From positions 19,716,348 through 19,780,347 of the forward strand of contig OZ038387.1 in the NCBI GenBank assembly GCA_964036045.1: 64,000 nt of DNA. The letters are read 5' to 3'. Position 1 is the stretch's first letter. Every line of letters starts with the position of its first letter. A model generated the notes under the pieces. The model had not been told where the DNA came from. It made no database searches and worked only from the letters and a program-made list of their open reading frames with translations. This document shows, piece after piece, positions 52,542 to 62,769 of the stretch. A program made the position numbers and the translations under genes. Origin of the DNA: Eutreptiella sp. 'Long Island Sound 2002' (lineage: Eukaryota; Euglenozoa; Euglenophyceae; Eutreptiales; Eutreptiaceae).

Positions 52542-54152
52542 CGACCTACAGCGCCACGCAGGGTGGGGTTGGGAGGGGGGGGTGGATCGTTGTGAGAACG
52601 CCGTGTTGCGGCAATTCCTAGTTCGCGAGCAGTGCGGTATATGCGATGGCAACGGCGTCACATGCAACACAGGGTGTATGTCCGGTCGTCGGTGCAGTTC
52701 CTGCGCAGAAAACTGCGCAGTGGTTACGGTGTGGTTTGGGTAGTGACACGGACGGGGAGCAGGGCTCCGCACCGTCGTCATGGTTGGCATTGTTGGCGGG
52801 GAGCGTCGCTCCGCTCCGCCGTTGGCCATTCCGTAGTGTGTCATGATGTTTTGGTACGTTGTCTGGTCGGTGGTGTTGGCTGGCGGGGAGCAGGGCTCCA
52901 CTCCGCCGTCCCCGTTGTGTAGCAGGAGCAGGATGATGTGTGTCATCAATCCTATGTAGCACAGCGGTCGTGGCCTCCATGAGGTCGTTTTGTTGAGTCG
53001 TACAGTGGCATGCCAAGGGCGGGGAGCGAGGCTCCGCACCGCCGTTGTGTTGTTCTCTGTCCTGACGGTTGTGTCCGGCGGTTGGTTGTCGGTGTCTGGG
53101 CGGGGAGCTGGGCTCCGCACCGCCGGTTGGATGTTTGGGTGGGAGGCATACCTTGGACTCATCACTTGAGGCTCGAAATGGTACGGGTCGTGGGTGCCCA
53201 CGTCCCGGCTCACGTCTGCCGCCTTGTTGGTGGCGTTACTGGCATCCACGTTCGTCCTTGTCGTATTGGCGGAGGTCGTCTCAGTAGGCCTTTGCGTGCC
53301 CTCGGTGTAGAACTGGTTGGTGTAACGGCGGGGGGCAAGTTTGGCTCGCGGCGGTGCGTCTTCGGGCAGTCTGTTATAACCCATCCAGCCATGCTCGGGT
53401 CTCGGGCCATCCGGACGGCGGTCGTCTGTAGCATCATCAGAGGGACCCAAAGGGTTGATACGGTCAGCCAACTCGTCTGTCGCATGGCCAGAGGCAGCGC
53501 TGGGGCCCTCACTGGTGACCAAGGCCTGGACATAGTAGACCAACATGTAGATCATCGTTAAGCGGGCGTGCGTGATCTCATTCGCCTTCAGCTCGGCAAC
53601 GGCCACGGGATCGTCAGAGGGACCCAGGGGGTTGAAACGGCCAGCCATCTTGTCATTCGCATGGTCAGAGGCAGCGCTGGAACCCTCACTGGTGACCCGG
53701 GTCTGCACGTAGTGGTCCAACATAGCGATCATAGCTAGGTGGGTGTTCCTGATCGTGTTCCCCTTTAGCGTAGCGGCGGCTTCAGGGTCGTCAGAGAGGC
53801 CCATATTGTTGAGGATGACTGTGCTCACACCAGCGGTGTCCCAATCGTAGTCTCCTGCGGTGGCGGTCTTGACGGGTCTGTCGGGTCTTCTGTCGGTGTC
53901 TTTCAGCGTGAGGAGGGAATCCTTCAGGTCGTCCTTGCCCAGGGCGGGGTCGTACTTCGCCCCGGCGGAGGCGTACTCGGCGGTGTCCGTCACAATGTCC
54001 GTTTCGGCCGTGACTGCTCCCTTGGTGTCGGCGTTGCTGTTGACCGTGTCGATGGTTGCGGGTGTTGCCAAGAACGCCTGCCGTAACAAGGCTCGGAGCC
54101 AGGCAAAGCGTCTTGCATCACGGTGCCCCATGCTGGGCTTTCCGTGGTCCAT
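52350..54152 (-). CDS. ORF A: LHC-like helix repeats, start of ubiquitin-like domain
   Basis: 600 codons from ATG, 37 bases from the element's 5' end. Residues 1-35 are Arg/Ala-rich and amphipathic, transit-peptide-like (inference). Residues 100-170 and 173-240 are two copies of a chlorophyll a/b-binding third-helix module (see separate entry). Then Thr/Pro/Asn-rich disorder, a hydrophobic patch (CYIGLMTHIILLLL), five DNA palindromes encoding SPAPRP or GGxExxSPP, and from 538 the ubiquitin-like start. It ends TGA at 52350 after leaving the ubiquitin fold unfinished. Nothing here is usual for a LINE ORF1. An origin by capture of a host LHC mRNA is inferred. Confidence 0.75.
   Translation of the reverse strand: MDHGKPSMGHRDARRFAWLRALLRQAFLATPATIDTVNSNADTKGAVTAETDIVTDTAEYASAGAKYDPALGKDDLKDSLLTLKDTDRRPDRPVKTATAGDYDWDTAGVSTVILNNMGLSDDPEAAATLKGNTIRNTHLAMIAMLDHYVQTRVTSEGSSAASDHANDKMAGRFNPLGPSDDPVAVAELKANEITHARLTMIYMLVYYVQALVTSEGPSAASGHATDELADRINPLGPSDDATDDRRPDGPRPEHGWMGYNRLPEDAPPRAKLAPRRYTNQFYTEGTQRPTETTSANTTRTNVDASNATNKAADVSRDVGTHDPYHFEPQVMSPRYASHPNIQPAVRSPAPRPDTDNQPPDTTVRTENNTTAVRSLAPRPWHATVRLNKTTSWRPRPLCYIGLMTHIILLLLHNGDGGVEPCSPPANTTDQTTYQNIMTHYGMANGGAERRSPPTMPTMTTVRSPAPRPCHYPNHTVTTAQFSAQELHRRPDIHPVLHVTPLPSHIPHCSRTRNCRNTAFSQRSTPPSQPHPAWRCRSVIVSGAGPPVCLPATGSVKGIKHALHHLTPHLPPPQHQRLFYQGQLLTDHWPTPTTTTTNPST
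52751..53124. repeat. Five 26-bp GC-rich palindromes
   Basis: At 52751-52776, 52795-52820, 52882-52907, 53018-53043 and 53099-53124. Each has the form grcggggagc-nnn-gctccgcnccgyc, able to fold as a stem with a small bulge. They fall in two different reading frames of ORF A (encoding VRSxAPRP or GGxExxSPP), so the repetition is at the DNA level. They resemble the mobile hairpin elements seen in some organelle genomes. Confidence 0.85.
53433..53855 (-). other. Two LHC (chlorophyll a/b-binding) helix-C-like repeats
   Basis: ORF A residues 100-240. GDYDWDTAG matches the LHC luminal/helix-A approach GDYGWDTAG. Then DDPEAAATLKGNTIRNTHLA with YVQTRVTSEG (copy 1). Next FNPLGPSDDPVAVAELKANE, then ITHARLTM with YVQALVTSEG (copy 2), and a third INPLGPSDD start. 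The LHCII pattern is FDPLGLADDP...ELKVKEIKNGRLAM...FVQAIVTGKGP. Of the known pigment-contacting positions, copy 2 keeps Glu192, Arg197 and Gln209 (Asn replaced by His195). Copy 1 keeps Asn136 and Gln150 but has lost Glu and Arg. Confidence 0.75.
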
Positions 54153-54189
54153 TTGTTGGTACCGAAAAAAATAGACACTCAGAAAGTGA

Positions 54190-54209
54190 GCCCAACCTCC
54201 CGCCGCACA
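54190..54209. repeat. Target-site duplication, 5' side of the element
   Basis: gcccaacctcccgccgcaca, identical to 40389-40408. Confidence 0.95.
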
Positions 54210-54511
54210 CTAACACGTGGTCTGCTTCCAACTGTTGCCCTTCCTTTGCGGTGCTGAGGTGGGGACGGCAAATGATGCTGAAATCTGCACCATCACAAGC
54301 ATTCCCACCATCTCAATCTTCCCAAGGTAATGCCCAAGGAGAAACAGAGAACTGATGCAACAACATCGTAGCAAACAAAAGCAACACACGCTGCAATGCG
54401 AGGTTTAGAAACCAAACTCAATATCCCACCAAGGTCTTTATGCTGGGCCACGTTCTCACTGCAAATTTAGAGTTGCTGGCAATGCCACAAATGGATCTGC
54501 AGCGAAAAAGA

Positions 54512-54540
54512 CTAACCCTACCCTAACCCTAACCCTAACC
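54512..54540. repeat. Interstitial telomere-type repeat
   Basis: taaccctaccctaaccctaa, then two more ccctaa units, i.e. TTAGGG-type read on the minus strand. It lies 300 bases outside the retrotransposon. It could be a relic of repair or a short chance array. Confidence 0.8.
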
Positions 54541-55751
54541 TGCACAGGCAGGTATATATGCAGGTCGCAATCAGCAACACACCCTGCTGTCTCGCTCAAC
54601 ATTAATATCACCACTGTTTCAATTCCCTCTGTAGACGTGTGCACCAATGTACACACGTCTTCAATGCTAGTCCCACTTGGCAATACTAAGTATAGTGCTC
54701 TCCATGGCGCTGATACAGGTCGCAGCAAAGAGGCAGTGTGCGCATGTCAGGAACACAAGCTACTCACGGACCAACCGCCGAGATGGTCATTTTCATGTGC
54801 AACTGCTGATGACCAAGATTTGCAGTGATGGTGGATGTTTGGTGCGCAATGCGCAAAAAACATGTGGCCAAAGCATGAAAGGATGGGCATTTGAAAGTCA
54901 AGTGATTGCTTTGGTTCTGGCAAGACAAGACTTTGGTTCAAGACAGTCAATGAACAAATTTTTTCGTGGTTCACATTCCCAACTCAGCACCAGCCACTAA
55001 GGACGGCCAAGATGGAAAGTCCGGCTTCGTTGGGGTGCAATGCTGCCCAAATTTTCCTTTTTCCGCATACTTAGGATGCGTATCGGGATACAGCCGACAG
55101 TACTCCTTCATTCGATTCTTTTTCTCGGAATGCACGTCTGATTAAAAGATTCGGAGGGAATAAGGGTGCGCCTGATGCACAAAGCGGCAAGAACATGCAG
55201 GTTGCAAGAAGGAGGCCCTCCACAAAGCGGCAAGAACATGCAGGTTGCAAGAAGGAGGCCCTCCTGTCCATGCTGCGTCACTTTTTAGATCCACGTTGCC
55301 AAACTATGCATAGAAGCAATGTTGAGAAGCATTCCGGCTTTGAGAATCAGGAAGACGGGGCGTGGAATGGACTGAATTTAGCACGTGGAATAACAGAATC
55401 TCACAGATTCTTGCATTTTTCATGTGCCGGGTGATTGGCAGCATGCCGAGTTCAGCTGATGAGGCTGCTTTGCACGATTGCTAAAAACTCGGCAGCCCTA
55501 AAAATGTGAAATTGTTGGAAGGGATCAAACACTTACCTCGACTGAACACGAGACAGTGTACCGCGCCGTACCACTACGCATGCACGAACAAACATTCGAA
55601 CCACAAGGGGTCCATCAGGTGGTTGGCGTTCCTGCCAACTCAAAGCCCGATGGTGCTTTGGAGCCTCTCAGGTCCTCAGTTCGGGCACTGATGCAGCATC
55701 TTCAGCCCATCCAGCAACAGGAAATCAGACGGAATTTGGAATCTGGGCCTA

Positions 55752-55763
55752 CACAAACACACA

Positions 55764-55798
<35 letters not shown>

Positions 55799-55853
55799 GA
55801 TTGAAGCAATACGCCACGAACCAACCCTACACACACACACACACACACACACG
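55752..55853. repeat. Two CA microsatellites
   Basis: CA tracts at 55752-55798 (with a cgcgcg interruption) and 55830-55853, separated by 31 bases. Confidence 0.95.
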
Positions 55854-56537
55854 TGACACAAAAACAAACAGGTGAAAAAAGCGGTTGCCGGAGTGCCTCG
55901 TTAGGCTGCAAGCAACAACAAAGCACACGTGTGAGTCCATTGCCCGGGAACGGTGAGCAGTGTCAGACGGGTCTGGTGACACAACAGGGTCCGGGACGGC
56001 AGTGCGGACAGAGCAAATACTTCTGGAGCTGGTGAAATGGAGATGCAAGACTGACGCGTATGTTTTTTTGTGCCGCATCTTGCAGTGGCGTAGTAAATGC
56101 TCAATTTCGGCTCCATTTGTTTTTGCTGAAGCGGTATCAGGACCCTCAGGACCCATTGTGTCCATTCTCTCAGGGTTTTCCGGGGAATTATGCGGGAACT
56201 AGCAGCCCGCGGGCACGACGATTTTTCCTGGTGCGCGGAATCGATCAAGATTTCAATGCCTGATCAAATCGTGTTGTTCCCGTCCGAAATCTCGTCTTCT
56301 CTGGCGAGATGATCGGCTTTTTCTGACAGGCGTCGCCGTCGCAACCGCCTGGCGCCGCCGTCGCCTGTTAAAAGTCAGTTTCTTTTGCCAAGTCAAATTT
56401 TACCCCAGACCCCCACAATGTGTTCTTGGGGTCATGGCGGTCATGATGAGCCATCAAGCGCCAAGGAGATCTGTACTTTATTGCTCCCACCGGAACTTCA
56501 CATTGGAATTCCTTGGGACCCATAGGAAGTTGAGTAG

Positions 56538-56729
56538 TCGACAAGGGCACTATTGTATCGTCCTTGTTGTCTACTTTACGAATCTACTTGGGTTTGGGTG
56601 TCTTTGGGTCAATTTGGTAAAGATATCCACATATCTTTACAAATACAATATGCAAGGAGGGACACATGGTACCAGCCGATGGGTACCATTGCATGCAATG
56701 CGCGTCCCACGCGACATATGACGATGTTT
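56538..56729 (+). repeat. 192-bp direct repeat, copy 1
   Basis: Identical to 57015-57206 except for about three bases. It starts tcgacaagggcactattgta and ends gacatatgacgatgttt. Spacer of 285 bases. The ends are not TG...CA, so I do not call LTRs. Confidence 0.95.
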
Positions 56730-57014
56730 GGTCCCGACTACATTGCCCATGGCGAGTTTGAGCCCAATTCACCCCACACCAATAGCTAGCAATTTTTCTT
56801 TGCGCCCAATTTTGGACATGTTTGGGCTGGAACCCATTTTTGGCCCAAATGTGACCCTGCTGGTGAACCCCCATACTCCGAGACCACAAGGTCCCGGAAC
56901 AAGGCAAGTATATGGGGTTCACACACATGCTCCCCACCCCACGTGTGTGTCTTCGCGGGTTCCAAGGGGAGTGTGGCTTGGCTGGAGGCCACCATCAATG
57001 GGGGCGATTTTTTT

Positions 57015-57206
57015 TCGACAAGGGCACTATTGTATCGTCCTTGTTGTCTACTTTACGAATCTACTTGGATTTGGGTGTCTTTGGGTCAATTTGGTAAAGA
57101 TATCCACATATCTTTACAAATACAATATGCAAGGAGGGACACATGGTACCAGCCGATGGGTACCATTGCGTGCAATGCGCGTCCCAAGCGACATATGACG
57201 ATGTTT
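57015..57206 (+). repeat. 192-bp direct repeat, copy 2
   Basis: See copy 1. The near-identity indicates a recent duplication or two insertions of the same short element. Confidence 0.95.
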
Positions 57207-60200
57207 TTATAATAGAAAACATCGGCGCCGTCTTGGTTGGGCAATCTCCATAGCCCAAACATGCGCACATAGCCACATATAGCACCTATATGTGCAATAT
57301 TGGACAAATATGCAATCCAATATGCCATGTTTCGTCCATTTGTAATATACTCGGTGTCATGAGAGCATGTATGGCTCTAGATTGCATGGTTGGCACATTT
57401 GGGTGTATACTAGGCTATCCATGTCGACGCTAGTGCCTTCGGGGCACGGTACATATTTTTGGCATAAATATGCATGTCACTGATATCACAATTTGGGCAT
57501 TTTTGCATGATATATGACATATTGCGATGTTCATATGCGGTTGTTTGGTTTTGGATCGAAACAATGGCCAATATGTGACACATGGGTACTACCCTTTTCG
57601 GACCCTAGGTCATTGGCTGGCCAAACCCCATGGGTTTGGATATCATACCCCAGTAGGGGATGCCTTTCCAATTTTTTCCATTGCGTGTGCTCACTTGAAA
57701 AATTCATTCCAAGGAGCCACAACGTCAAATCGATCCAAAACTGAAACATGTAATGTGTGTTGATCCCTACTTCGCATTTTAGTCAGTTGGCCGCCTCACG
57801 TATTTTTCTCCGCCTTCGGCGATGCAATCTTTGGCCTCAATTTGAGATTCAGCGAAAATTGCGTACCCCTATATTTGGGTCCACAATCGACCCATATTTG
57901 GGGAGTTGGAGCCGGCCAAGCTAGATATGTGAAGTAGAGGACATGTATGTATATGTGTTAGAAGGGCAAGGTTTGGTTGGCAACGGGTCTTTTAAATATT
58001 CCTTTGGGGATACCCATGGTTTGGGGAGATTTTTGCATGTTTTGTCATGCATGTGCATTTTAGGTGTTGTTTGCGACCCCAATTGGCGATCCTACAGTAA
58101 GAAGCCTATGGCGGCTTGGACCGCCATATTCTCGCACAGGGTTAACATGATTCCTTACGTGGAATCTAAGCGCTTGGCTCCACCTACAGCGACCGTGGCG
58201 GCGCCGTAGACCCCCCAAAGTTATCGCCAATTGGAGCCACTCAGCACCGTGACCCATGTTGCACTAATTGCCATTCCCAAATCCGGAGGGGTTTTGTTCA
58301 GGGTGAAGGGTCAATCTGGGCTAGGTGTACCCCACATGGCAGAGCGTAAGCCCTCATGGGCTGGGAGCTAGAGGGGAAACGGGGTCCAGGACTAGGGGTG
58401 AGTTTGGGGACATATTTTCTCCCTCTGACCCTTGTCGTGCTACCGTGCATGTACATATGAACCCAACCACTCATATGTACATACTCCCTGTTCTTTGTTT
58501 ATAGCGTGGCAAGGATTTTGAGACGCTTTGTCTTTCATGGTGATGTTGTGATCTTCGCATCCAGTGCTTTGCCTGTTTGCCTATCGCCCCGTTGCCCCAG
58601 GGACGCCTTACCTAGGGGTGACGCGTCACTGCAACCCGCAAATGTATACCAGACACAGAGACACAAGCGAAATAAACACGCGCGCAACAGGAAAAAGAGT
58701 GGATATCTTGTCATTCGTGCGTTGGTGTACACACAGAGACCGCAAACAGTAGTAAGCCTAGCTCCAAGCGCTGCGCACTTCTCGAGCAAACGCACGCCAT
58801 GCCATTGTTAGTGTCTTGCTCCCATGTGTGAGAGTAACTCTGCATTAAGGCCTCGAGGCATGGGAACAGGGGAAACTATTGGAACACTAGAACACAGCGG
58901 AATGGAGGTTAATGACCCTGACTGCCAAGCAGTCAATGGGTTCAGTAAAAAGGACGTCCTGTATTGCAACAGGATGTCACGTTGTCCCGCAGCCCCTAAG
59001 GGGTTACTAGCTGGGTACATTTCTGCAGACTGATGTATCAAAAAGAAAATGAACACGTAGGCTCAACCGCATCCACTGAGCTCCACAACCATTGAACGAA
59101 ACACGAAACCTGAATTATCCTATTAATGGGCGCTCGCGACAACACAGGTATCATTCGGTACCGCGCTCTGGCATGCAATCAGAGATGGATATAGTACCTC
59201 GAAAACTGATGCCTTGGCAGACACACGGAGCCCGCGTCGAAGGAAAAAAAACGCACAAGCAGTAGACAAGTTTCTGCTCGCAGCAATCAGCTCGGTGCCG
59301 GGCCAGTGCCACCCTGTGCCATACAGTGCATACTCGCGATTGACAAACAATCCGGACTGTCTCGTCACTGGCCTGTAGGCTCCTGCACACGTCAATGCTA
59401 AGGTCGTCAAGGGAGCTTGCAATTGGGTGCGCTTTTCCCGTCCAGTATCGGCCATCCAGACCACGCTGATGAGTATGACTACTGTCGGCGTAGGCGGCAC
59501 GCTGCAACAGCGCCGACAACTGGCGGCTACCCGAACATCTCAGCCCTGAGCACTCCTGCCCCCGTGCCACTAGTTTTCTGTGGTGGGGGATTTCAGCGAC
59601 TGACGGCAGAAATCATGTGCGCCCATGTGGCCCTTGGTTTTGGACGGGACATACACTTTCCAAGCAAAACACGTTATCCATCATCTGAGACATACCCAGT
59701 CAAGGAACTAAAATAGAGGCATACAAACACGAATCCGGTACCCAACCCGCAGGCAAGGCTCCATGAGGGGATACGCTCCAAGGCACTTGAACAGGAACAT
59801 GAGACAATCAGAATCGAATGCTTCTGCAAGATATCGATCACACTTTCGGAGCAGAACGCAATTCGGGGCAACCGCCACACTTGCCCGTGCCACGCAGGAG
59901 CTAAGGGACCCCCCTATTGACGTTTTTCAGCTGAACCCGCGAAAGCCCTCGACGCACTCACAACCTATCGTTGCCAGCGGATAGATGGACGGCCGATGGT
60001 ACCAAGGTCTGTGCACGGCCGCAGTCGGACAGCATAATCTTGCCCGAGAGCTGAACTCTCAGTGTGCTGCAGTGCAACTTCCGCACCTGAGATCCAATTG
60101 AAACGGATCGAGGGCCCTGGATTAATTTCATTCCGCAGAGCCTTCAACTAGAGTGTTGCGATGTTTCTTCATTTCAAGTTCTTCAGGCATTCAGAAAGTA

Positions 60201-60852
60201 GTTTTTCCGAGGCAAAATAACTATGGAGAAGGATTACAGGCAATATAGCAACAGCACTAAAAATGACCGAACCCTAAGCGTGAGAGGTGAAGTATCGCGA
60301 CAACGTGCTATGTAGAGTGGGCCGCGACAAAGCCGTAACCGGGACCAGGCGTGTACACTCCATCGCGAGAATTGCAAAAGAGCACACTTCCTGAGTCACA
60401 ACGCAAGCTGCTGTATGAGAAGCAAGGCTTGCACCGCGACGTATTCCGCGAGTACGGATGCTCGTGTTCCGTAACGGGCGATCAGTTAGCAGGAGACTTC
60501 TAATTCCGCTGTCGAACATGTGGATTTCGTCTGGTGTCACCTCGCCCAAGGGAGGTGCTCCTCGTGTCCTCCTACACACCATCAACACCTCCCGAAGGTG
60601 CAGAGATGGGGACTGCCGGCTGCATCGCAGCAGCCCATTGGGGCTTGTGTCGCAACTTTGTAGAGCTAAAAAATCTTGGCTGCAGTTGCCACATAGATCA
60701 CCGGCATTGCACGCATCTGCCTGAGCATGTGGCAAAAAGCATGACAACCGTTGGCCGTGGCAGAATTATCTGGCAAAAAGGGTTGTTCACGACACCCACC
60801 GACGCTCTGCCCGCTGCTCTCACTCCCTCCTTCCGTGGTCCACAAGAGCAAG
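57207..60852. other. No convincing gene
   Basis: 57.2-58.4 kb is rich in catatg/atatgc words. 58.5-60.8 kb has a different texture, without the C/G homopolymers and with even base use, but its open frames are short and unsupported. Confidence 0.45.
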
Positions 60853-61518
60853 CTACGCAGCGCGGACCTCCGCCTCGTAATCGCGCAGCTGGCACTGGAA
60901 CCCACTGTTCACTGAGACCGAGGGGCGCTTGTTGCGCACCATGGCCAACGCTTTCTCAAAGCTCACACGCCGCGACTGAATGATGTACGCCATCACCGTC
61001 GCGACAGAACGTGAGATCCCCGCGACTGAGTGCACCAACACGTTGGTGTCTGCCCGCTTGCGGATGAACCGGAAGGCAGGCTCCCAGTGCGACCGGATGT
61101 CCTCAGACGGGTCGTCATCCACATCGAGCTGCAAGTACGCGATACCACAGAATTGTTTGATGTGCCCGCTGCGCTTCGCCACCGTGAGCACTCTGTCAAT
61201 GCGGTGCTCCCGGAGCCAAGCTTCGTTCAAGGTAGTGCCTTCCGGTCCCAAGTAGATGTTGTCCACGATGTGCTCCGCGGGCTGGAAATTGCGTTTTCGC
61301 GGCACTCGAGTCACGGCTTCCGAGCCACACACTTCCGAGCCACACATTGCGAAGGCTCGCTTGTAACATTCGGGACACACTGGAAAAGCCCGGTACTGCG
61401 ACTGCCCGTCGAAAAAGGCGTTGCATAGCGTGCATGCCGTCTTGGAATCCGCAAGTTCAAAGAAGGTTGCCCCGAAGCCTGCATGAATAGAACGTGTAAT
61501 CATGATGCTCATGAGCAT
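60853..61518 (-). CDS. Dual-specificity-phosphatase-like protein with Ser in place of the catalytic Cys; N-terminal zinc motif
   Basis: 221 codons, single exon, ATG at 61518 with further in-frame ATGs at residues 3 and 6. Residues 28-59 carry a CTLC...CPEC paired-Cys motif, probably a zinc knuckle. Residues 77-216 match the DUSP fold: start HIVDNIYLGPEGT, substrate-loop region RIDRVLTVAK, the general-acid region LDVDDDPSEDI, P-loop VHSVAGISRSVATVMAYIIQ, and the C-terminal SVSVNSGFQCQL (NxGFxxQL is usual). The P-loop should be HCxxGxSRS; here cac tca gives HS, so Cys is Ser. Such proteins cannot form the phosphocysteine but may bind phospho-substrates (STYX-like pseudophosphatase). Residues Gly, Ser and Arg of the loop are intact and the frame is unbroken, so it looks maintained. 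No introns, unlike other genes here, so a retrocopy is possible. Confidence 0.8.
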   Translation of the reverse strand: MLMSIMITRSIHAGFGATFFELADSKTACTLCNAFFDGQSQYRAFPVCPECYKRAFAMCGSEVCGSEAVTRVPRKRNFQPAEHIVDNIYLGPEGTTLNEAWLREHRIDRVLTVAKRSGHIKQFCGIAYLQLDVDDDPSEDIRSHWEPAFRFIRKRADTNVLVHSVAGISRSVATVMAYIIQSRRVSFEKALAMVRNKRPSVSVNSGFQCQLRDYEAEVRAA

Positions 61519-62769
61519 GATTCATGCATCCCTTTGTTAACACGCCATGTTGATTCCGATTGGAGCAAAGATTTTGTTTCTAACCTCAACTAAGAAACAA
61601 CGTCGACCCGTTTCTTGGCACGGGTGTGCCACAACGTTTCTACATCACGGTGGGGATGCTAACAATGGGTTGGCTTAGCTTGCTACGGTTGGGACCTACC
61701 TTCACTCGGGAACCCATTTTTCCAGCCTAAAGCTCAACATGAAAGTTACATGCAAAGGTGGTCATTTCTAACCATAACAATGACGACGGGGGACAAAGAG
61801 GACAAAGAGTAAGATACATGATAGGACATGCCAGCGATACCCTTCAGAGACCTTTGGTGTGGATTGGGGGATCCTAGTCCCCGTTGAAAATGGCAGCATT
61901 GGTGCTATGGATGGAAAGTGGTACCACCGCACCTTGCACAATTGAATTGCAAGCCACAAGTAGACCGACAAAGGCCTGTGTGAAAAGGATTTAAGTTAAA
62001 CTAGTGGTTGGCAAAGCTCAAAACACGAGGAAAGCCATGCATAAAATGTGCACATGGCAAAATTTGAAGTCATTAGGAACCGATTGCAGAAAGGGAAGGG
62101 TCGGATTTATAAGTGCAATAGTTGGCCTAACGATAACGACACCTTCTGTAAACACGCCCCGCTGCCGCGCGTCAAACAACCCTCCCGAAAGACGGCGCTT
62201 TAGAGACGGCGCTTCAAAGAACTCAAGAAAATGCAATTCTTCGGCTCAAGTTTTTCACGTTCTTCGGTTCAAGGGGGGCCCAATTCGTTAAGTTGCTGCC
62301 TAAAGTATAAATCAGACAAACGAGCCTTGTGGTGTGCGCATCGTTCACAATTACAAAGTAGACAAGGAACCTATTTAGGCCATTACTCCGTGGGGCGTAT
62401 AGCGAGGGGTTGTCTACCTTTTATGGTACTTGCAAGGGTGGGAGGGTGTGGGATTTTTTGTCATTTGAAGTGAATTTGTTTGGGGTGTATGCTAAATTGC
62501 GAGAGGTGGGGGCTAGAATACACATGTGAAGGAAGCCGATGATAGTGGTGACAACATTGTGTACACAATGCTCGGAAATGACCAGCAAAGGCTCAATTGC
62601 TCAACAAAGCGTCAATCGACTGCCTCATGCCTTGCGTCATGCCTTCACATTGTGTACTTCACAACCTCTTGTGTACTTCACAACCTCTTGATGCATCCGT
62701 GAGCCTCTTGATGCATCCGTGAGCGGCTGTTCTTCTACTCTTGCAGCCTCACTATGCTCGCTTGGTAAA
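61519..62769. other. No convincing gene
   Basis: Mixed A/T-rich sequence with short frames. At 62649-62725 there are two neighbouring tandem duplications (about 19 and 18 bases: cttgtgtacttcacaacct and cttgatgcatccgtgagc, each twice). A promoter for the phosphatase-like gene should lie just above 61518, but no clear element was recognised. Confidence 0.5.

Larger units (their letters stand above)
40409..54189 (-). mobile_element. Complete 13.8-kb non-LTR retrotransposon with LHC-like, ubiquitin-like, RING and 2A modules
   Basis: The boundaries are set by a perfect 20-bp target-site duplication and a 16-nt poly(A) tail at the low-coordinate end, the hallmarks of target-primed reverse transcription. 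On the minus strand the order is: 37-nt 5' UTR, ORF A (54152), B, C, D, D', E (APE endonuclease and start of RT), F (rest of RT, RNase H, Cys/His knuckle), and a 142-nt 3' UTR. This ORF1-then-EN-RT-RH order is that of APE-type LINEs (I/CR1-like breadth; exact clade not decided). The element is unusually long and its 5' half is full of modules not usual for LINEs. Two lone stops, a C12 run and three apparent -1 shifts break the reading. The perfect duplication argues for recent insertion. Confidence 0.9.
54210..56537. other. No convincing gene; telomere-type repeat and CA repeats
   Basis: Short frames only. It contains an interstitial ccctaa repeat (54512-54540), a 43-bp tandem duplication (caaagcggcaagaacatgca at about 55179 and 55216), and two CA microsatellites (55752-55798, 55830-55853). 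Confidence 0.55.

Noticed and set aside
52618-53016. Further minus-strand frame inside ORF A
   Set aside because: Open because the palindromes and Pro/Thr codons lack stops in several frames; ORF A itself is the long frame starting at the element's 5' end.
41070-53561. Numerous plus-strand ORFs across the element
   Set aside because: Antisense shadows of ORFs A-F; none has a motif.
56538-57206. Possible LTR retrotransposon with 192-bp LTRs
   Set aside because: Ends are not TG/CA, the interior is only 285 bases and non-coding, and no primer-binding site or duplication is visible.
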